A DNA stretch of 64,000 bases from Polyangiaceae bacterium (GTDB lineage Bacteria > Myxococcota_A > Polyangia > Polyangiales > Polyangiaceae): the NCBI GenBank assembly GCA_016715885.1, contig JADJXL010000025.1, positions 1,054,001-1,118,000 of the forward strand. Direction: 5' to 3'. Below, piece by piece: positions 26,197-35,562 of the stretch. The first letter of the stretch is position 1. Each line of letters opens with the position of its first letter. A program made the translations under genes and the position numbers. The notes beneath the pieces were generated by a model that was not told the DNA's origin, searched no databases, and saw nothing but the letters and a program-made list of their open reading frames with translations.

Positions 26197-27062
26197 CCGC
26201 TGTCGTGCAAACCGGCGGCCTTGGCAAGCGTTATGGCAAGCGCTGGGCGCTCGAAAACATCGAGCTCAGCATCGAAAAAGGCGAAATCGTCGGATTCATC
26301 GGCCCCAATGGCGCCGGAAAAACCACGCTCATTTCCATTCTCGCCGGCCTCATGCGACCCTCCGCAGGCACCGTGCACGTCGCGACCGATCGCATTGGCG
26401 TCATCTCCGATCGTTTTGGCTGCATCCCGCACCTGAGCGGACGCGCCAATCTCGAGCTCTTGGCCGACATTCAAAACAGGCAACCATCCGGCGGCATCGC
26501 GCAATGCCTATCCGCCGTGGGGCTCGATCCGAACGACAAGCGCCCCGTCAAATCGTATTCGCTCGGCATGCAGCAGCGCCTGATGATTGCTCAGGCGATG
26601 ATCGTCGAGCCCGAATTGCTATTGCTCGACGAACCCACCAATGGCTTGGATCCCGAAGGCATCGTTCTTTTACGAAAATGGCTGCTCGAATTGTCCGAAA
26701 AAGGCGTGGCCATCTTTTTGGCGAGTCATCTGTTGACTGAAGTCGAGAAGTTGTGTCGTCGCGTCATTTTGGTCAATCACGGCAAAATCTTGAAAGAAAT
26801 CAGGCTCGATGATACCGGCACGCCCGACGTGGGCATCGTGTTCTCCAGCCGAGCCGATTATGACAGGTTCAAGAACCTCGGGACGTATGAATTCCTCGAC
26901 GACGTGAACGAGGGCAAAAGCGAACAACCGCGTATTCGCATTGCCGGCGTGGACGATCTGATGCCGCTCATGGAATGCATCGTCGCCGAACGAATAGCGG
27001 TCGAAGAAATTGGACGACAACGATTGTCCCTGGAACGCGCGTTCCTCGAGCTTTTGAAATGA
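26193..27062 (+). CDS. ABC transporter ATP-binding protein
   Basis: This 289-residue nucleotide-binding subunit has Walker A GPNGAGKTT (near residues 42-50), signature YSLGMQQRL in place of the classic LSGGQ, Walker B LLLLDEPTNGLDP and the H-loop in LASHLLTEVE. The SLGMQQRL signature is typical of the CcmA/GldA/bacitracin-type exporters that pair with ABC-2 permeases. It overlaps both neighbours by ATGA junctions (26193-26196 and 27059-27062), which points to fixed stoichiometry with two different permeases. It drives export or another envelope task; the substrate cannot be read from the sequence. Confidence 0.92.
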   Translation: MTAVVQTGGLGKRYGKRWALENIELSIEKGEIVGFIGPNGAGKTTLISILAGLMRPSAGTVHVATDRIGVISDRFGCIPHLSGRANLELLADIQNRQPSGGIAQCLSAVGLDPNDKRPVKSYSLGMQQRLMIAQAMIVEPELLLLDEPTNGLDPEGIVLLRKWLLELSEKGVAIFLASHLLTEVEKLCRRVILVNHGKILKEIRLDDTGTPDVGIVFSSRADYDRFKNLGTYEFLDDVNEGKSEQPRIRIAGVDDLMPLMECIVAERIAVEEIGRQRLSLERAFLELLK

Positions 27063-27904
27063 ATGCCCGTGGGAGCCTGCTTGCGCTCATCAAATACCAC
27101 GTGGTCGCGTGCATCAGCACCGTACGCTGGCGTTTCGTGCCGCCCGTCTATTTGCTCGCGCTCATGTCCTTCATTGTGGACAAACGGCGTAACGTGTGGT
27201 GGAACCTCATGCCCTTGGGGGACGATGCCAACGTATGGGATGTCGCGCAATGGTTTTTGAATAATGTATTTTATGACGGTTTTCTCATTTTGCTCGGTTT
27301 CGCGCTGCTCGTCGAGGACGACATCGTACGCGGGCACAAGGACGGAACGCTCCGCTCGACGCTTCTGTTGAGCCGTTCGACACTGCGCTGGTGGTGTGCG
27401 AAGATCTTATCGATGGGCGTGCTTGCGCTTGCGTACATGAGCATCGTTTTCGTTGCGATCCTCGTCGCGTCGCTCGTGATGGGCATCCCAATGGGATTTC
27501 ACGACAGCGGTGCGTCGATACGCCTCGCCGACATACCGATACAGCATCGTTGGTATACTCTGCCCGCGGGATGGTCGACGGTAGCGTACACCGCGTTTGC
27601 GGTGTTTTCATTGACGTTCACGATGTGGGTGATCGCGGTCGTGCACCAAGCGCTGTCGCTTTTCGTTTTTCCCAGCCGGCGCATTCCGTTTTTCGTATTT
27701 TTCGCGTGGCTGCTTGCGGGCTTCATGATTCAGCCCGCGGGTGGTGCATGGTGGGACGTACGATGGTTGCTCTATCCGGGTAAGTGTTTTGCCGAGTATG
27801 GGCGCGGCAGCATATCGATTCCCGTGTTTTTTGGCGTGATGACCACGGCGCTCGTGGGTGCAGCAGCGGCGGGGTATCGAAGGTTGCGACGCATGGACTT
27901 TTAG
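27059..27904 (+). CDS. ABC transporter permease (second)
   Basis: The 281-residue protein starts at the ATG at 27059 inside the ATPase stop; the longer frame to 26975 is a shadow. It has about six membrane helices, among them FVPPVYLLALMSFI, GFLILLGFALLVED, ILSMGVLALAYMSIVFVAILVASLVM, FFVFFAWLLAGFMI and FFGVMTTALVGAAAAGY. It is related in layout to the first permease but not close in sequence, so the transporter is likely a heterodimer of permeases with one type of ATPase. Confidence 0.75.
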   Translation: MNARGSLLALIKYHVVACISTVRWRFVPPVYLLALMSFIVDKRRNVWWNLMPLGDDANVWDVAQWFLNNVFYDGFLILLGFALLVEDDIVRGHKDGTLRSTLLLSRSTLRWWCAKILSMGVLALAYMSIVFVAILVASLVMGIPMGFHDSGASIRLADIPIQHRWYTLPAGWSTVAYTAFAVFSLTFTMWVIAVVHQALSLFVFPSRRIPFFVFFAWLLAGFMIQPAGGAWWDVRWLLYPGKCFAEYGRGSISIPVFFGVMTTALVGAAAAGYRRLRRMDF

Positions 27905-28000
27905 CGCAGGGGCAGGTTCGACCGCGCGGTCCCAGCGGGTCGCGAACTCGAGCCGTACCTGGAATCACAAAAAATCCTCCCTCATACCTGCTCGTACCCG

Positions 28001-28028
28001 TTGATACGACGCTCCGACCGACTATGCT
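28001..28028 (+). promoter_or_regulatory. Probable aspS promoter
   Basis: TTGATA (28001-28006) and TATGCT (28023-28028) are separated by 16 bases. Five and four of six positions match the sigma70 consensus. Transcription would begin about 28035, almost at the first ATG (28037), so the message would be nearly leaderless unless translation starts at the ATG at 28052. Confidence 0.4.
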
Positions 28029-28036
28029 GCGCGCCC

Positions 28037-29839
28037 ATGCCGGACTTCTTGATGACCAACAAACGCACGCACTCTTGTAACGCACTTCGCACCAGCGACG
28101 TGGGCAAGGACGTCGTGCTCATGGGTTGGGTTGCCAACCGCCGGGACCACGGCGGCCGCGTGTTCATCGATCTGCGCGATCGCGAGGGCATCACGCAGAT
28201 TGTGTTCGGGCCTGAAATCGCCAAGACGGCGCACGAGCTGGCTGGGGAGTTGCGTTCCGAATATTGCATCGGGATTCGTGGAAGCGTGGTGACGCGCGTC
28301 TCGTCGGGCGGGCAGCCCAACCCACGCCTTGCGACGGGTGAGGTCGAGGTGAACGCGACGGAGCTTCATATTTTCTCGCGTTCGGAGACGCCGCCATTTC
28401 TCATCGAAGACGAGATCGACACGAAGGAAGAAGTGCGGCTCAAGTATCGATATTTGGATTTACGCCGTCCAGCGCTGCAGAAAAACTTCCTCGTGCGATC
28501 GAAGCTTTATCGAGCCGCGCGGGATTATTTTCATGGCCAAGGTTTTACCGAGCTCGAAACACCTTTCATGGTGAAATACACGCCGGGTGGAGCTCGAAAC
28601 TTCCTCGTTCCATCGCGCCTGAACGAGGGCTGCTTTTATGCGCTCGCGGAGTCGCCGCAAATCTTCAAGCAGCTCTTCATGGTGGCGGGCTTCGAGCGGT
28701 ATTTCCAAATCGTACGTTGTTTCCGCGACGAGGATTTGCGGCTCGATCGGCAGCCTGAATTCACGCAAATCGACGTCGAAATGTCCTTCGTGACCGAGGA
28801 AGACATTTTCACGACGATGGAGGGGCTCATCCGACGCGTGTGGAAAGACGTGATGGACGTGGAGCTTCCGGTGCAATTCGAGCGGATGAGTTATCACGAT
28901 GCGATGCTGAAGTATGGCATGGACAAACCGGATTTGCGGTTTGGCCTGGAGCTTGCCGACTTGACGGAGGTATTGCGGCCGAAGGATGGCGGTGGGGTGC
29001 CGATGTTCAAGGCGGCACTCGAGCAAAAAGGGATCATCAAGGCGTTGCGGATTCCGGCGAAAGAGGCGGCAGGTTTGTCGCGCACGGAGGCGGACAAGCT
29101 GGAAGAATTCGTCAAAGGCTTCGGGGCTCGAGGGCTTGCGCGTGCGCGCGTGGGTGAAGGCGGAGAATGGACGCAATCGCCGCTGTCCAAGACGATCACG
29201 GCGGAAGCTCGGGGTGCGATCAACGAGGCGCTTGGAGCGGGCACGGGAGATTTGTTGTTCTTCCAATTCGGGTCGTTCAAATTGGTCAATGCGGTGCTCG
29301 GAGGATTGCGACTGCATCTTGGAAACAAGTTGGGGCTCGTGGCCAAGAATCAATGGCGATTTTTGTGGGTCACGGACTTTCCGATGTTCGAGCAAAACGA
29401 GCACGGTCATTGGGTAGCATCGCATCATCCTTTCACGTCGCCGAAACCGGAGCATGTCGAGCTGCTCGGGAAAGACAACGGGCAAGTGCAGGCGCGGGCG
29501 TACGACTTGGTGTTGAATGGCAATGAAATTGCCGGCGGATCGATTCGTATTCACCAGCGCGAGGTGCAAGCCAAAGTGTTCGCGGCGCTCGGATTGTCGG
29601 ACGAAGACTTCCGCGCCAAGTTCGGCTTTTTGCTGGATGCATTCAAATACGGGCCTCCGCCGCACGGCGGCATTGCGTTCGGCTTGGATCGGTTGTCGAT
29701 GCTTTTGTGCAATGCGCCGAGCCTGCGTGACGTGATTGCGTTCCCGAAGACGCAAAAAGGAACGGACATGATGACGGACGCTCCGACGCCCGTGACCAAC
29801 GAGCAACTCGACGAGCTTGGCGTGCAGCTCAAGAAGTAA
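28037..29839 (+). CDS. aspS: Aspartyl-tRNA synthetase, probably non-discriminating
   Basis: This 600-residue class II synthetase charges tRNA with aspartate. The N-terminal OB anticodon-binding domain has GWVANRRDHGG. The catalytic core has motif 2 (RDEDLRLDRQPEFTQID, key part FRDEDLR) and motif 3 (GIAFGLDRL). The bacterial GAD insertion spans about residues 285-415. In discriminating bacterial enzymes such as that of E. coli the RRD is followed by Leu; here it is His, the residue linked to enzymes that also charge tRNA-Asn. That would require a GatCAB amidotransferase elsewhere in the genome. Start alternatives are ATG 28037 (MPDFLMTNK) and ATG 28052. uppP follows immediately. Confidence 0.95.
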   Translation: MPDFLMTNKRTHSCNALRTSDVGKDVVLMGWVANRRDHGGRVFIDLRDREGITQIVFGPEIAKTAHELAGELRSEYCIGIRGSVVTRVSSGGQPNPRLATGEVEVNATELHIFSRSETPPFLIEDEIDTKEEVRLKYRYLDLRRPALQKNFLVRSKLYRAARDYFHGQGFTELETPFMVKYTPGGARNFLVPSRLNEGCFYALAESPQIFKQLFMVAGFERYFQIVRCFRDEDLRLDRQPEFTQIDVEMSFVTEEDIFTTMEGLIRRVWKDVMDVELPVQFERMSYHDAMLKYGMDKPDLRFGLELADLTEVLRPKDGGGVPMFKAALEQKGIIKALRIPAKEAAGLSRTEADKLEEFVKGFGARGLARARVGEGGEWTQSPLSKTITAEARGAINEALGAGTGDLLFFQFGSFKLVNAVLGGLRLHLGNKLGLVAKNQWRFLWVTDFPMFEQNEHGHWVASHHPFTSPKPEHVELLGKDNGQVQARAYDLVLNGNEIAGGSIRIHQREVQAKVFAALGLSDEDFRAKFGFLLDAFKYGPPPHGGIAFGLDRLSMLLCNAPSLRDVIAFPKTQKGTDMMTDAPTPVTNEQLDELGVQLKK

Positions 29840-29841
29840 AT

Positions 29842-30642
29842 GTGGACGCATTTCTTCTGGGTCTCATCGAAGGATTGACCGAGTTTTTGCCGGTATCGTC
29901 GACGGGTCATTTGATCCTGCTCGGCAATTGGCTCGGTCATTCCGACGAAGCGTCGAAGACGCTCGATATCGTCATACAGCTCGGCGCGGTGCTCGCCGTC
30001 GTCGTGTATTACCGGCAAAGGCTTTGGGATCTCGTCAAGGGATGCTCGAAGCGGGACGCCGCGAGTTTGCAGCTTGGAGCGGCGGTGGCGATTGCGTTCA
30101 TTCCGGCGGCGGTGGTGGGGCTATTGCTGCACGGAATCATCAAGAAGCATTTGTTTGGACCGAGGCCTGTGGGGTTGGCGCTCATCGTGGGCGGCATCGT
30201 GATGCTGGTCGTCGAGGCGATGCGCGCGAAGAAGGAAAAACCTCAGGTAGAAGATTTGGGGCAAGTGACGCTGGGCAAAGCGTTTGCCATTGGGGTTGCG
30301 CAGTGTTTTTCGTTGTGGCCGGGGGCGTCGCGATCGATGACGACGATCGTTGGAGGACAAATGGTCGGGCTCGGGACGGCAACGGCCGCTGAATTTTCCT
30401 TTTTGCTCGCCATTCCGACGCTTGGAGCAGCAACGGTTTTCGATTTGTACAAGAACGGTCGTGCGCTCCTGGACTCTCCGGCGGGACCGATGTCGCTGGC
30501 GATTGGCATCGTCGTTTCGTTCGTCGTCGCATTGGTCGTGATTGCAACATTTCTGCGTTACCTGAAGCGTTTTGGCCTTGCGCCGTTCGGCGTCTACCGG
30601 ATTGTGCTGGGCGCCGTGGTGCTTGTGGTGAGCGTGGTTTAG
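29842..30642 (+). CDS. uppP: Undecaprenyl-diphosphatase
   Basis: This 266-residue integral membrane enzyme dephosphorylates undecaprenyl pyrophosphate so the lipid carrier of cell-wall and polysaccharide synthesis can be reused. The first conserved motif, EGLTEFLPVSSTGHL, is at residues about 10-24; the second, PGASRSMTTI, is near 155-164. About eight membrane helices are seen. The start is GTG at 29842, two bases after the aspS stop, which implies co-transcription. BacA/UppP proteins also give bacitracin tolerance. Confidence 0.93.
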   Translation: MDAFLLGLIEGLTEFLPVSSTGHLILLGNWLGHSDEASKTLDIVIQLGAVLAVVVYYRQRLWDLVKGCSKRDAASLQLGAAVAIAFIPAAVVGLLLHGIIKKHLFGPRPVGLALIVGGIVMLVVEAMRAKKEKPQVEDLGQVTLGKAFAIGVAQCFSLWPGASRSMTTIVGGQMVGLGTATAAEFSFLLAIPTLGAATVFDLYKNGRALLDSPAGPMSLAIGIVVSFVVALVVIATFLRYLKRFGLAPFGVYRIVLGAVVLVVSVV

Positions 30643-30682
30643 TCTTGGGTTTCTCGTGCGGGATCGTTAAGCTGCGCGTCTT

Positions 30683-33600
30683 ATGAAGAGGTATTTCCGC
30701 CGCACGAGCGCCGCGGCATTGGGTCTTCCCGTGGTGCTGGGCTCCCTGAGCTGCTCGGCCCCGCCGCCGCCTCCCAAAGTGGTGCCGAAAGCGCCGCTCG
30801 TGGTCGCCGCTCCTCCGCCCCCGCCGCCGCTTCCTCCGGCGCGATGGATGCAAGTTGCAGGAGCAACGGCGATGGGCCCGCAAGTCGATGGGGGGACGCT
30901 GATGCTCGTGGGCGGACGCCGCGTGCTGCTCGCCGCGGATGGCTCGACGAAAGCCGAGACGGCTGCGTCGCCGGAGCCTTTGCAAGAAGTGATCGTGGTG
31001 CCCACTGCCAGCGGAAAACGCATCATTGCTCGCGGATCGAATGGCATCTATCGATTGGATGATCCGCTCGGAGCCCCCAAACCGCTCGCACAATCCGAAT
31101 CCGACCTGCGAGCGATTGGAGCTTACCCGGGGCTCGTCGTGGTGTGGACGCACGGTTCGGAGACGCCGCGGCTCATCGATGTGGAGACGGGGAAGTTCAA
31201 GGTCGTATCGACGCTGCCCGCGCTGCCGATGCGTGCTGTCGCGTTTCGCGACGACAAGGAAGGCGCCGCCATTTTCGAAGGCGTGGGTTTGGCGGTGACG
31301 AGCGACGGTGGTGCGACGTGGAAACGGGCGACGGAGGAAGTTGCCGGCGACGCGCTTCGCATCCGAGGTGTCGTCGTGCGCGGCGGTGCTTTACGTGGAT
31401 ACGTATACGAAGAAGGCCTGGAGTCGCCGATCGACGCCGCACAGGCTCGCGTTGATCGAGCTGTCGCGCCACCAGCGGAGTCGAACGCTCCGGCGCTCGT
31501 ACGTTGGGTGCGCACGACACGAATGGATCCCATCGCTGCGGCAGCTTCAAGCGGCGTGGAAGTTGGAGACGGCGCGGCGCTCGTGGCGAATAGTGGCCTG
31601 CTTGCACGAATCGATACGAAAACAGGCTCGATCACGGCGCTCGAAGAGTTTGCCCGCGATGTGACGAACGGCAATTGTACGCTTCAACGTGCGGGCAAAG
31701 ACGCTTGGCTCGGGTGCACGGTCAACGAGCAACCCAACGTCGACATCTACGATCCTTTTGCGATCATGCGCGTGCAGCTCGATGGAAGCAGCTTCAAGCT
31801 CGACGGTCCTGCGGTCGTGTTGAGCGGCGAAACGGAGCTTCGCACGTCTCCGAGCGGCGGCGTGATGGTCATGGGGCAATGCACGACGCACGATGGTGAG
31901 GGCGAGGTTTGCGTGCGTCAGTCCGACGGTCGCTGGGTATCGATGAGCGCGGAGGTCGAGCTGTACACGCGGGGCGTTGGGCCGCTCAGTGACGGGCGCG
32001 TGGCGTTTTTGCGCAACATGTGGGACGGCGACGTTCCGGAAACGGAGCGCTCCGAGCGGGAGGACGAAGAGTCGTACGACGAGCACGACCGCGACTACGA
32101 AGGCGATCACGAGGAGCGTGAGGTTCCAGAGGGCAAACGGCTTTACGTGGCGGCGGTTGGGGACGGGCGCAAAGAAGAGCGTATCGCGACGATCGCATGG
32201 CGTCCTCGCGGCGAATTGCGTGCGCAAAGCGCGATCCAGGAGGATGGCGATCACAACTTGCACTTCATCGTCTCGGACGACGAAGGCGTTTATGCGATCG
32301 TGCAGCCGATGGACAAGGAGGCTCGACGGCCGCAAAAGCTCGAAGGGATGACCGAAGCGCGGCTCCGAGGGTCGCGAGGCATCGCCGTTGGAATGGATGG
32401 CATTCGAGCGACGACGGATGGAGGGCGCACGTGGGCGGGCGTTCCGCTGCCGGCACGAGCGCGAGATGCGGTCATGCAGATCGACTCGCTCGTGACGGAT
32501 CCAGCGACGTTTGGCGTGTCCGAAGTGGGTCTGCTGCTCGATCGCAACGTGCGCATGGGTTGGGGCGCGACGGACAACATCGAAGACCCGATCGAACCGG
32601 TTTTCGATGCGACGTTGCCGTCGATTTCGCGCGTGAGCGTGCCGGAGCGGCTGCTCACGTGCTCGGTCGAGGGAAATGTGCAGGGCACGCCGGTGCTCCA
32701 GGGATCGGCCCAGGTTTCGTACTTGCTTGCCAAAAAGACGCCAGCGCCCAAGGGCACGCGGCGCGTGACGGGCACATCGAGCTCGTCGCGTGACGGGATC
32801 ATGGGCGTCGTCGCGTTGTTCGAGGAAGAGGGGTCGGACAAGCCCGGTAGTTTGCCGACGAAGTGGTCTTTCACGTGGCATGATCCTGCCGAGCTCGGCG
32901 GCAAACCGCGTTCGTGGAGCGGCGCTCCTCCGAAGGGCACGCCGTGGGGCGCGCAGATTCGCGGCGTCCTTGGTTCAGGAGCGCGCGCCGTCATCACGAT
33001 GCGCATCGGAAGCAAGAACCTACTCGTCCGAACCAAACCTCAGGGAGGCATCGAGACGGCCGAGGTCGCCTATAACCTTTTGCCCTCCAACGATATCGTC
33101 TTTGGTTCCGACAAGGGCGAGCCGATCGCGTGGATGCGCGACACGGCGCTCATCGTATGGCTTTCGGGCGAAGCGCCACGCATCATCGGCCACGTGAGTT
33201 ATCGCAGCAACCGCTTGCTCAGCGAGCCCACGAAGGATGGCGTCACCGTTCTTTTGAGTGGCACGGATTGGAGTGCGCTGCGCGTATTTCCCATCCCGCC
33301 GATGGACAAGAAAGGCCCCGAGCCTTCCCCGCTCGCTCCCACGCTCGACGGGTGGACTGCCGCGCCAAACTTGACGAGTCACATCGGACGGTTTGGCCTG
33401 TGCACCTCCAAGCCCAAAGGAGCCACGCGGTTCTCCGTTCCACGCTCGTATGCTCGGGCGGCGATCGATGCGTCCAGCGGATCGCTTGGCTACGTTCGAT
33501 ACGACGTGTACCTCACGGGCGCCGATGCATGCGTGGCTGGAGCGACGGCGACGTTCAGTCCGGATAGGACTTCGGCGCGCGCGGCACCTCTCGCGGCAAA

Positions 33601-33733
33601 GGTGCCGAAAAAGGGGCCCATCAACTTTGTTCGGGCCGACTTCCTTGGCAAACGGGCCGAAGGTGGCGCTCGCGGACTTCCGGCCAAAGACGCCATGCAC
33701 AAGCTCACGTGCACTCTGGAAGAACGCAAGTAA
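30683..33733 (+). CDS. Large lipoprotein with BNR-like repeats
   Basis: The 1016-residue precursor has a lipobox (LGSLSCSA, Cys24) followed by a Pro-rich segment (PPPPP). The body is beta-rich with Asp-box/BNR-like motifs (TSDGGATWKRA near 215, TTDGGRTWAGV near 577), suggesting one or more beta-propellers. A strongly acidic insert lies near residues 452-480 (ERSEREDEESYDEHD). Few cysteines occur; those present are clustered at NGNCTLQ, GCTVNE and GQCTTHDGEGEVC. It is likely a surface or periplasmic protein of unknown function. It starts 40 bases after uppP on the same strand. Confidence 0.75.
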   Translation: MKRYFRRTSAAALGLPVVLGSLSCSAPPPPPKVVPKAPLVVAAPPPPPPLPPARWMQVAGATAMGPQVDGGTLMLVGGRRVLLAADGSTKAETAASPEPLQEVIVVPTASGKRIIARGSNGIYRLDDPLGAPKPLAQSESDLRAIGAYPGLVVVWTHGSETPRLIDVETGKFKVVSTLPALPMRAVAFRDDKEGAAIFEGVGLAVTSDGGATWKRATEEVAGDALRIRGVVVRGGALRGYVYEEGLESPIDAAQARVDRAVAPPAESNAPALVRWVRTTRMDPIAAAASSGVEVGDGAALVANSGLLARIDTKTGSITALEEFARDVTNGNCTLQRAGKDAWLGCTVNEQPNVDIYDPFAIMRVQLDGSSFKLDGPAVVLSGETELRTSPSGGVMVMGQCTTHDGEGEVCVRQSDGRWVSMSAEVELYTRGVGPLSDGRVAFLRNMWDGDVPETERSEREDEESYDEHDRDYEGDHEEREVPEGKRLYVAAVGDGRKEERIATIAWRPRGELRAQSAIQEDGDHNLHFIVSDDEGVYAIVQPMDKEARRPQKLEGMTEARLRGSRGIAVGMDGIRATTDGGRTWAGVPLPARARDAVMQIDSLVTDPATFGVSEVGLLLDRNVRMGWGATDNIEDPIEPVFDATLPSISRVSVPERLLTCSVEGNVQGTPVLQGSAQVSYLLAKKTPAPKGTRRVTGTSSSSRDGIMGVVALFEEEGSDKPGSLPTKWSFTWHDPAELGGKPRSWSGAPPKGTPWGAQIRGVLGSGARAVITMRIGSKNLLVRTKPQGGIETAEVAYNLLPSNDIVFGSDKGEPIAWMRDTALIVWLSGEAPRIIGHVSYRSNRLLSEPTKDGVTVLLSGTDWSALRVFPIPPMDKKGPEPSPLAPTLDGWTAAPNLTSHIGRFGLCTSKPKGATRFSVPRSYARAAIDASSGSLGYVRYDVYLTGADACVAGATATFSPDRTSARAAPLAAKVPKKGPINFVRADFLGKRAEGGARGLPAKDAMHKLTCTLEERK

Positions 33734-33816
33734 ATCGTCTGGAGCATCCATTGCATGCGCCCCACCGGCTGGCGCATCGGATATGAGAAACGACGAGCAA
33801 GAGGAACAGGTGTGTC

Positions 33817-34944
33817 ATGTCGGAGCGGCATTCTCATGGTGAGCCCCATGCGGTTCGGGAACTCAGTGACGGCGTCGAGGACAAACTCGTGCCGCTCGCA
33901 GCTCTCGATCCGCTGAAGATCGGGAGCTTCGACGATCTCGTCACGGCCATGAGCCGCACGGCGTTCGGCGGCAGGTCACTCGGCGAAGCATGCGACGTGC
34001 TCACGGAGATGGCCGAGGATCCGGATTGTCTCATCGTCGCTACGTTTTCGGGCGCGATGACCGTCGCGAAGATGGGCCTCGTCATCGTGCGCATGATCGA
34101 GGCGGGTCTCATCCATGCAGTGATTTCCACGGGTGCCCTGATGGCTCACGGCCTCAGCGAAGCCGTGGGGCTCACGCACTACAAGGCGAACCCGGACGTA
34201 CCCGACGAAGTCTTGTTCGAGAAGGGTTACAACCGGGTCTACGACACGCTCGAGATGGAGAAGAACCTGAACGCGATCGACGAGTTCGTCCGCGGGCAAC
34301 TGGACAAACTCGATCCGAACGTGCCTTGGTCGAGCGAGATGATTTGCCGGCAGCTTGGCAAAGCGCTCGCGGAGATGGGGGATTCGCCGGGCATTTTGCG
34401 CAGCGCGTACTTGCACAACGTGCCGGTGTACGTGCCTGCGTTCACCGACAGCGAGATGGGGCTCGATGTCGCCGTGTGGAAGCTACGGCAAATCCACGCG
34501 CAACATGGCAATTCGCCGGACTTCGATCCGTTCCGGCACGCGGCGCCGCCTGCGTTCAATCCGTTTCAGGATTTGCTCAGCTACGCGAAGCTCATCGGCA
34601 CGAAAAAGCGGCTCGGTATCTTCACGATTGGCGGCGGCGTTCCGCGCAACTGGGCGCAACAAGTGGGACCATTCTACGACATCGTGGGGCACCGACTCGG
34701 GGTCGAGGTGCAGCATCCGCGGTTCCACTACGGCGTGCGTATCTGCCCGGAGCCTGTGCATTGGGGAGGCCTGAGCGGTTGCACGTATTCGGAAGGCGTG
34801 AGCTGGGGCAAGTTCGTCCCGCCGAGGGAAGGCGGACGGTTTGCCGAGGTGTATGCCGACGCGACGATCGCATGGCCGCTCATCGTGCGTGCGGTGCTCG
34901 AGCGTTTGGAGAAGCGCAGGGGCAAGCCGGCTGCGGCGCGGTGA
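33817..34944 (+). CDS. Deoxyhypusine-synthase-family protein
   Basis: This 375-residue protein has the NAD-dependent deoxyhypusine synthase fold: ATFSGAMTVAKMGLVIVRMIEAG (key part FSGAMTVAKMG) and DSEMGLDVAVWKL. The catalytic lysine context GVSWGKF (Lys332) matches the active-site lysine of the eukaryotic enzyme. Bacteria have no eIF5A, so hypusine formation is unlikely. Family members in bacteria are thought to act on spermidine or putrescine, for example to form homospermidine. Length and the key lysine are intact, so it is probably active. It ends base-to-base with the TrmH-type gene on the other strand. Confidence 0.85.
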   Translation: MSERHSHGEPHAVRELSDGVEDKLVPLAALDPLKIGSFDDLVTAMSRTAFGGRSLGEACDVLTEMAEDPDCLIVATFSGAMTVAKMGLVIVRMIEAGLIHAVISTGALMAHGLSEAVGLTHYKANPDVPDEVLFEKGYNRVYDTLEMEKNLNAIDEFVRGQLDKLDPNVPWSSEMICRQLGKALAEMGDSPGILRSAYLHNVPVYVPAFTDSEMGLDVAVWKLRQIHAQHGNSPDFDPFRHAAPPAFNPFQDLLSYAKLIGTKKRLGIFTIGGGVPRNWAQQVGPFYDIVGHRLGVEVQHPRFHYGVRICPEPVHWGGLSGCTYSEGVSWGKFVPPREGGRFAEVYADATIAWPLIVRAVLERLEKRRGKPAAAR

Positions 34945-35505
34945 TCAAGGTTTGTCTGGGCCAAGCACCGGTCCTACGACCAATCCAGCGGAGCGCATGC
35001 CTCCTCGAGGGTCGCGGCGCCGAGCCCACTCGCACATGACCATCCCAGCCGAAATCGCCACCGGATAGGAATGATTGATCCCATACATCGGGATCGCGAT
35101 GATGTCGGCGCACGCGTCGAGAAGCACCTGCGGTAGCCCATCGTTTTCGCTGCCGAAGAGAAACACGAGGTCGTCCGGCATCGGTGCTTCCCAAAGCGTT
35201 CGTTTCGCTGGTTCTCGCTCGACGCCGATGAGATGCCGTCCGCGCACGGTTTCGAGAAACGAGGTTTCGTCGGGACACTCGACGATGGTCTCGTACTTGG
35301 CCATGCCCATCGCCGCTCGCTCGTACCAAGGCTCGGTTCCGATGAGGAACACTTCACGCACGAGAAACGAGTGCGCGGTACGAATGATGGCGCCGATGTT
35401 GAATGGGTTTTTGGCGCGACAAACGGCCACGGAGAACGGATGGCGCAGCGGCGCGAGCTCTTCCCGAATCTCTTCGGTTGTCAGGCCAAACGGAGTTACT
35501 TTCAC
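34945..35505 (-). CDS. TrmH/SpoU-type RNA methyltransferase
   Basis: This 186-residue SPOUT methylase shows the three family motifs: NPFNIGAIIRTAH (motif 1, residues about 33-45), FLFGSENDGLP (motif 2) and IPMYGINHSYPVAISAGMVM (motif 3, key part NHSYPVAIS). It uses SAM to methylate a ribose 2'-OH in tRNA or rRNA; the exact site cannot be told. It has only the catalytic domain, with no N-terminal RNA-binding extension. The stop codon abuts that of the DHS-like gene (34944/34945), so the two converge with no spacer. Confidence 0.9.
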   Translation of the reverse strand: MKVTPFGLTTEEIREELAPLRHPFSVAVCRAKNPFNIGAIIRTAHSFLVREVFLIGTEPWYERAAMGMAKYETIVECPDETSFLETVRGRHLIGVEREPAKRTLWEAPMPDDLVFLFGSENDGLPQVLLDACADIIAIPMYGINHSYPVAISAGMVMCEWARRRDPRGGMRSAGLVVGPVLGPDKP

Positions 35506-35562
35506 GCGTATTTGTACTCTTGGAGGTTGATTGGTAGGCGCAGCAGCCTGCCAATCAATCTC

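Noticed and set aside
28460..29851. 463-codon minus-strand frame opposite aspS
   Set aside because: Antisense shadow of a highly conserved enzyme.
34880..35329. Second minus-strand frame overlapping the TrmH-type gene
   Set aside because: Shadow frame of the methylase, whose three SPOUT motifs are complete.
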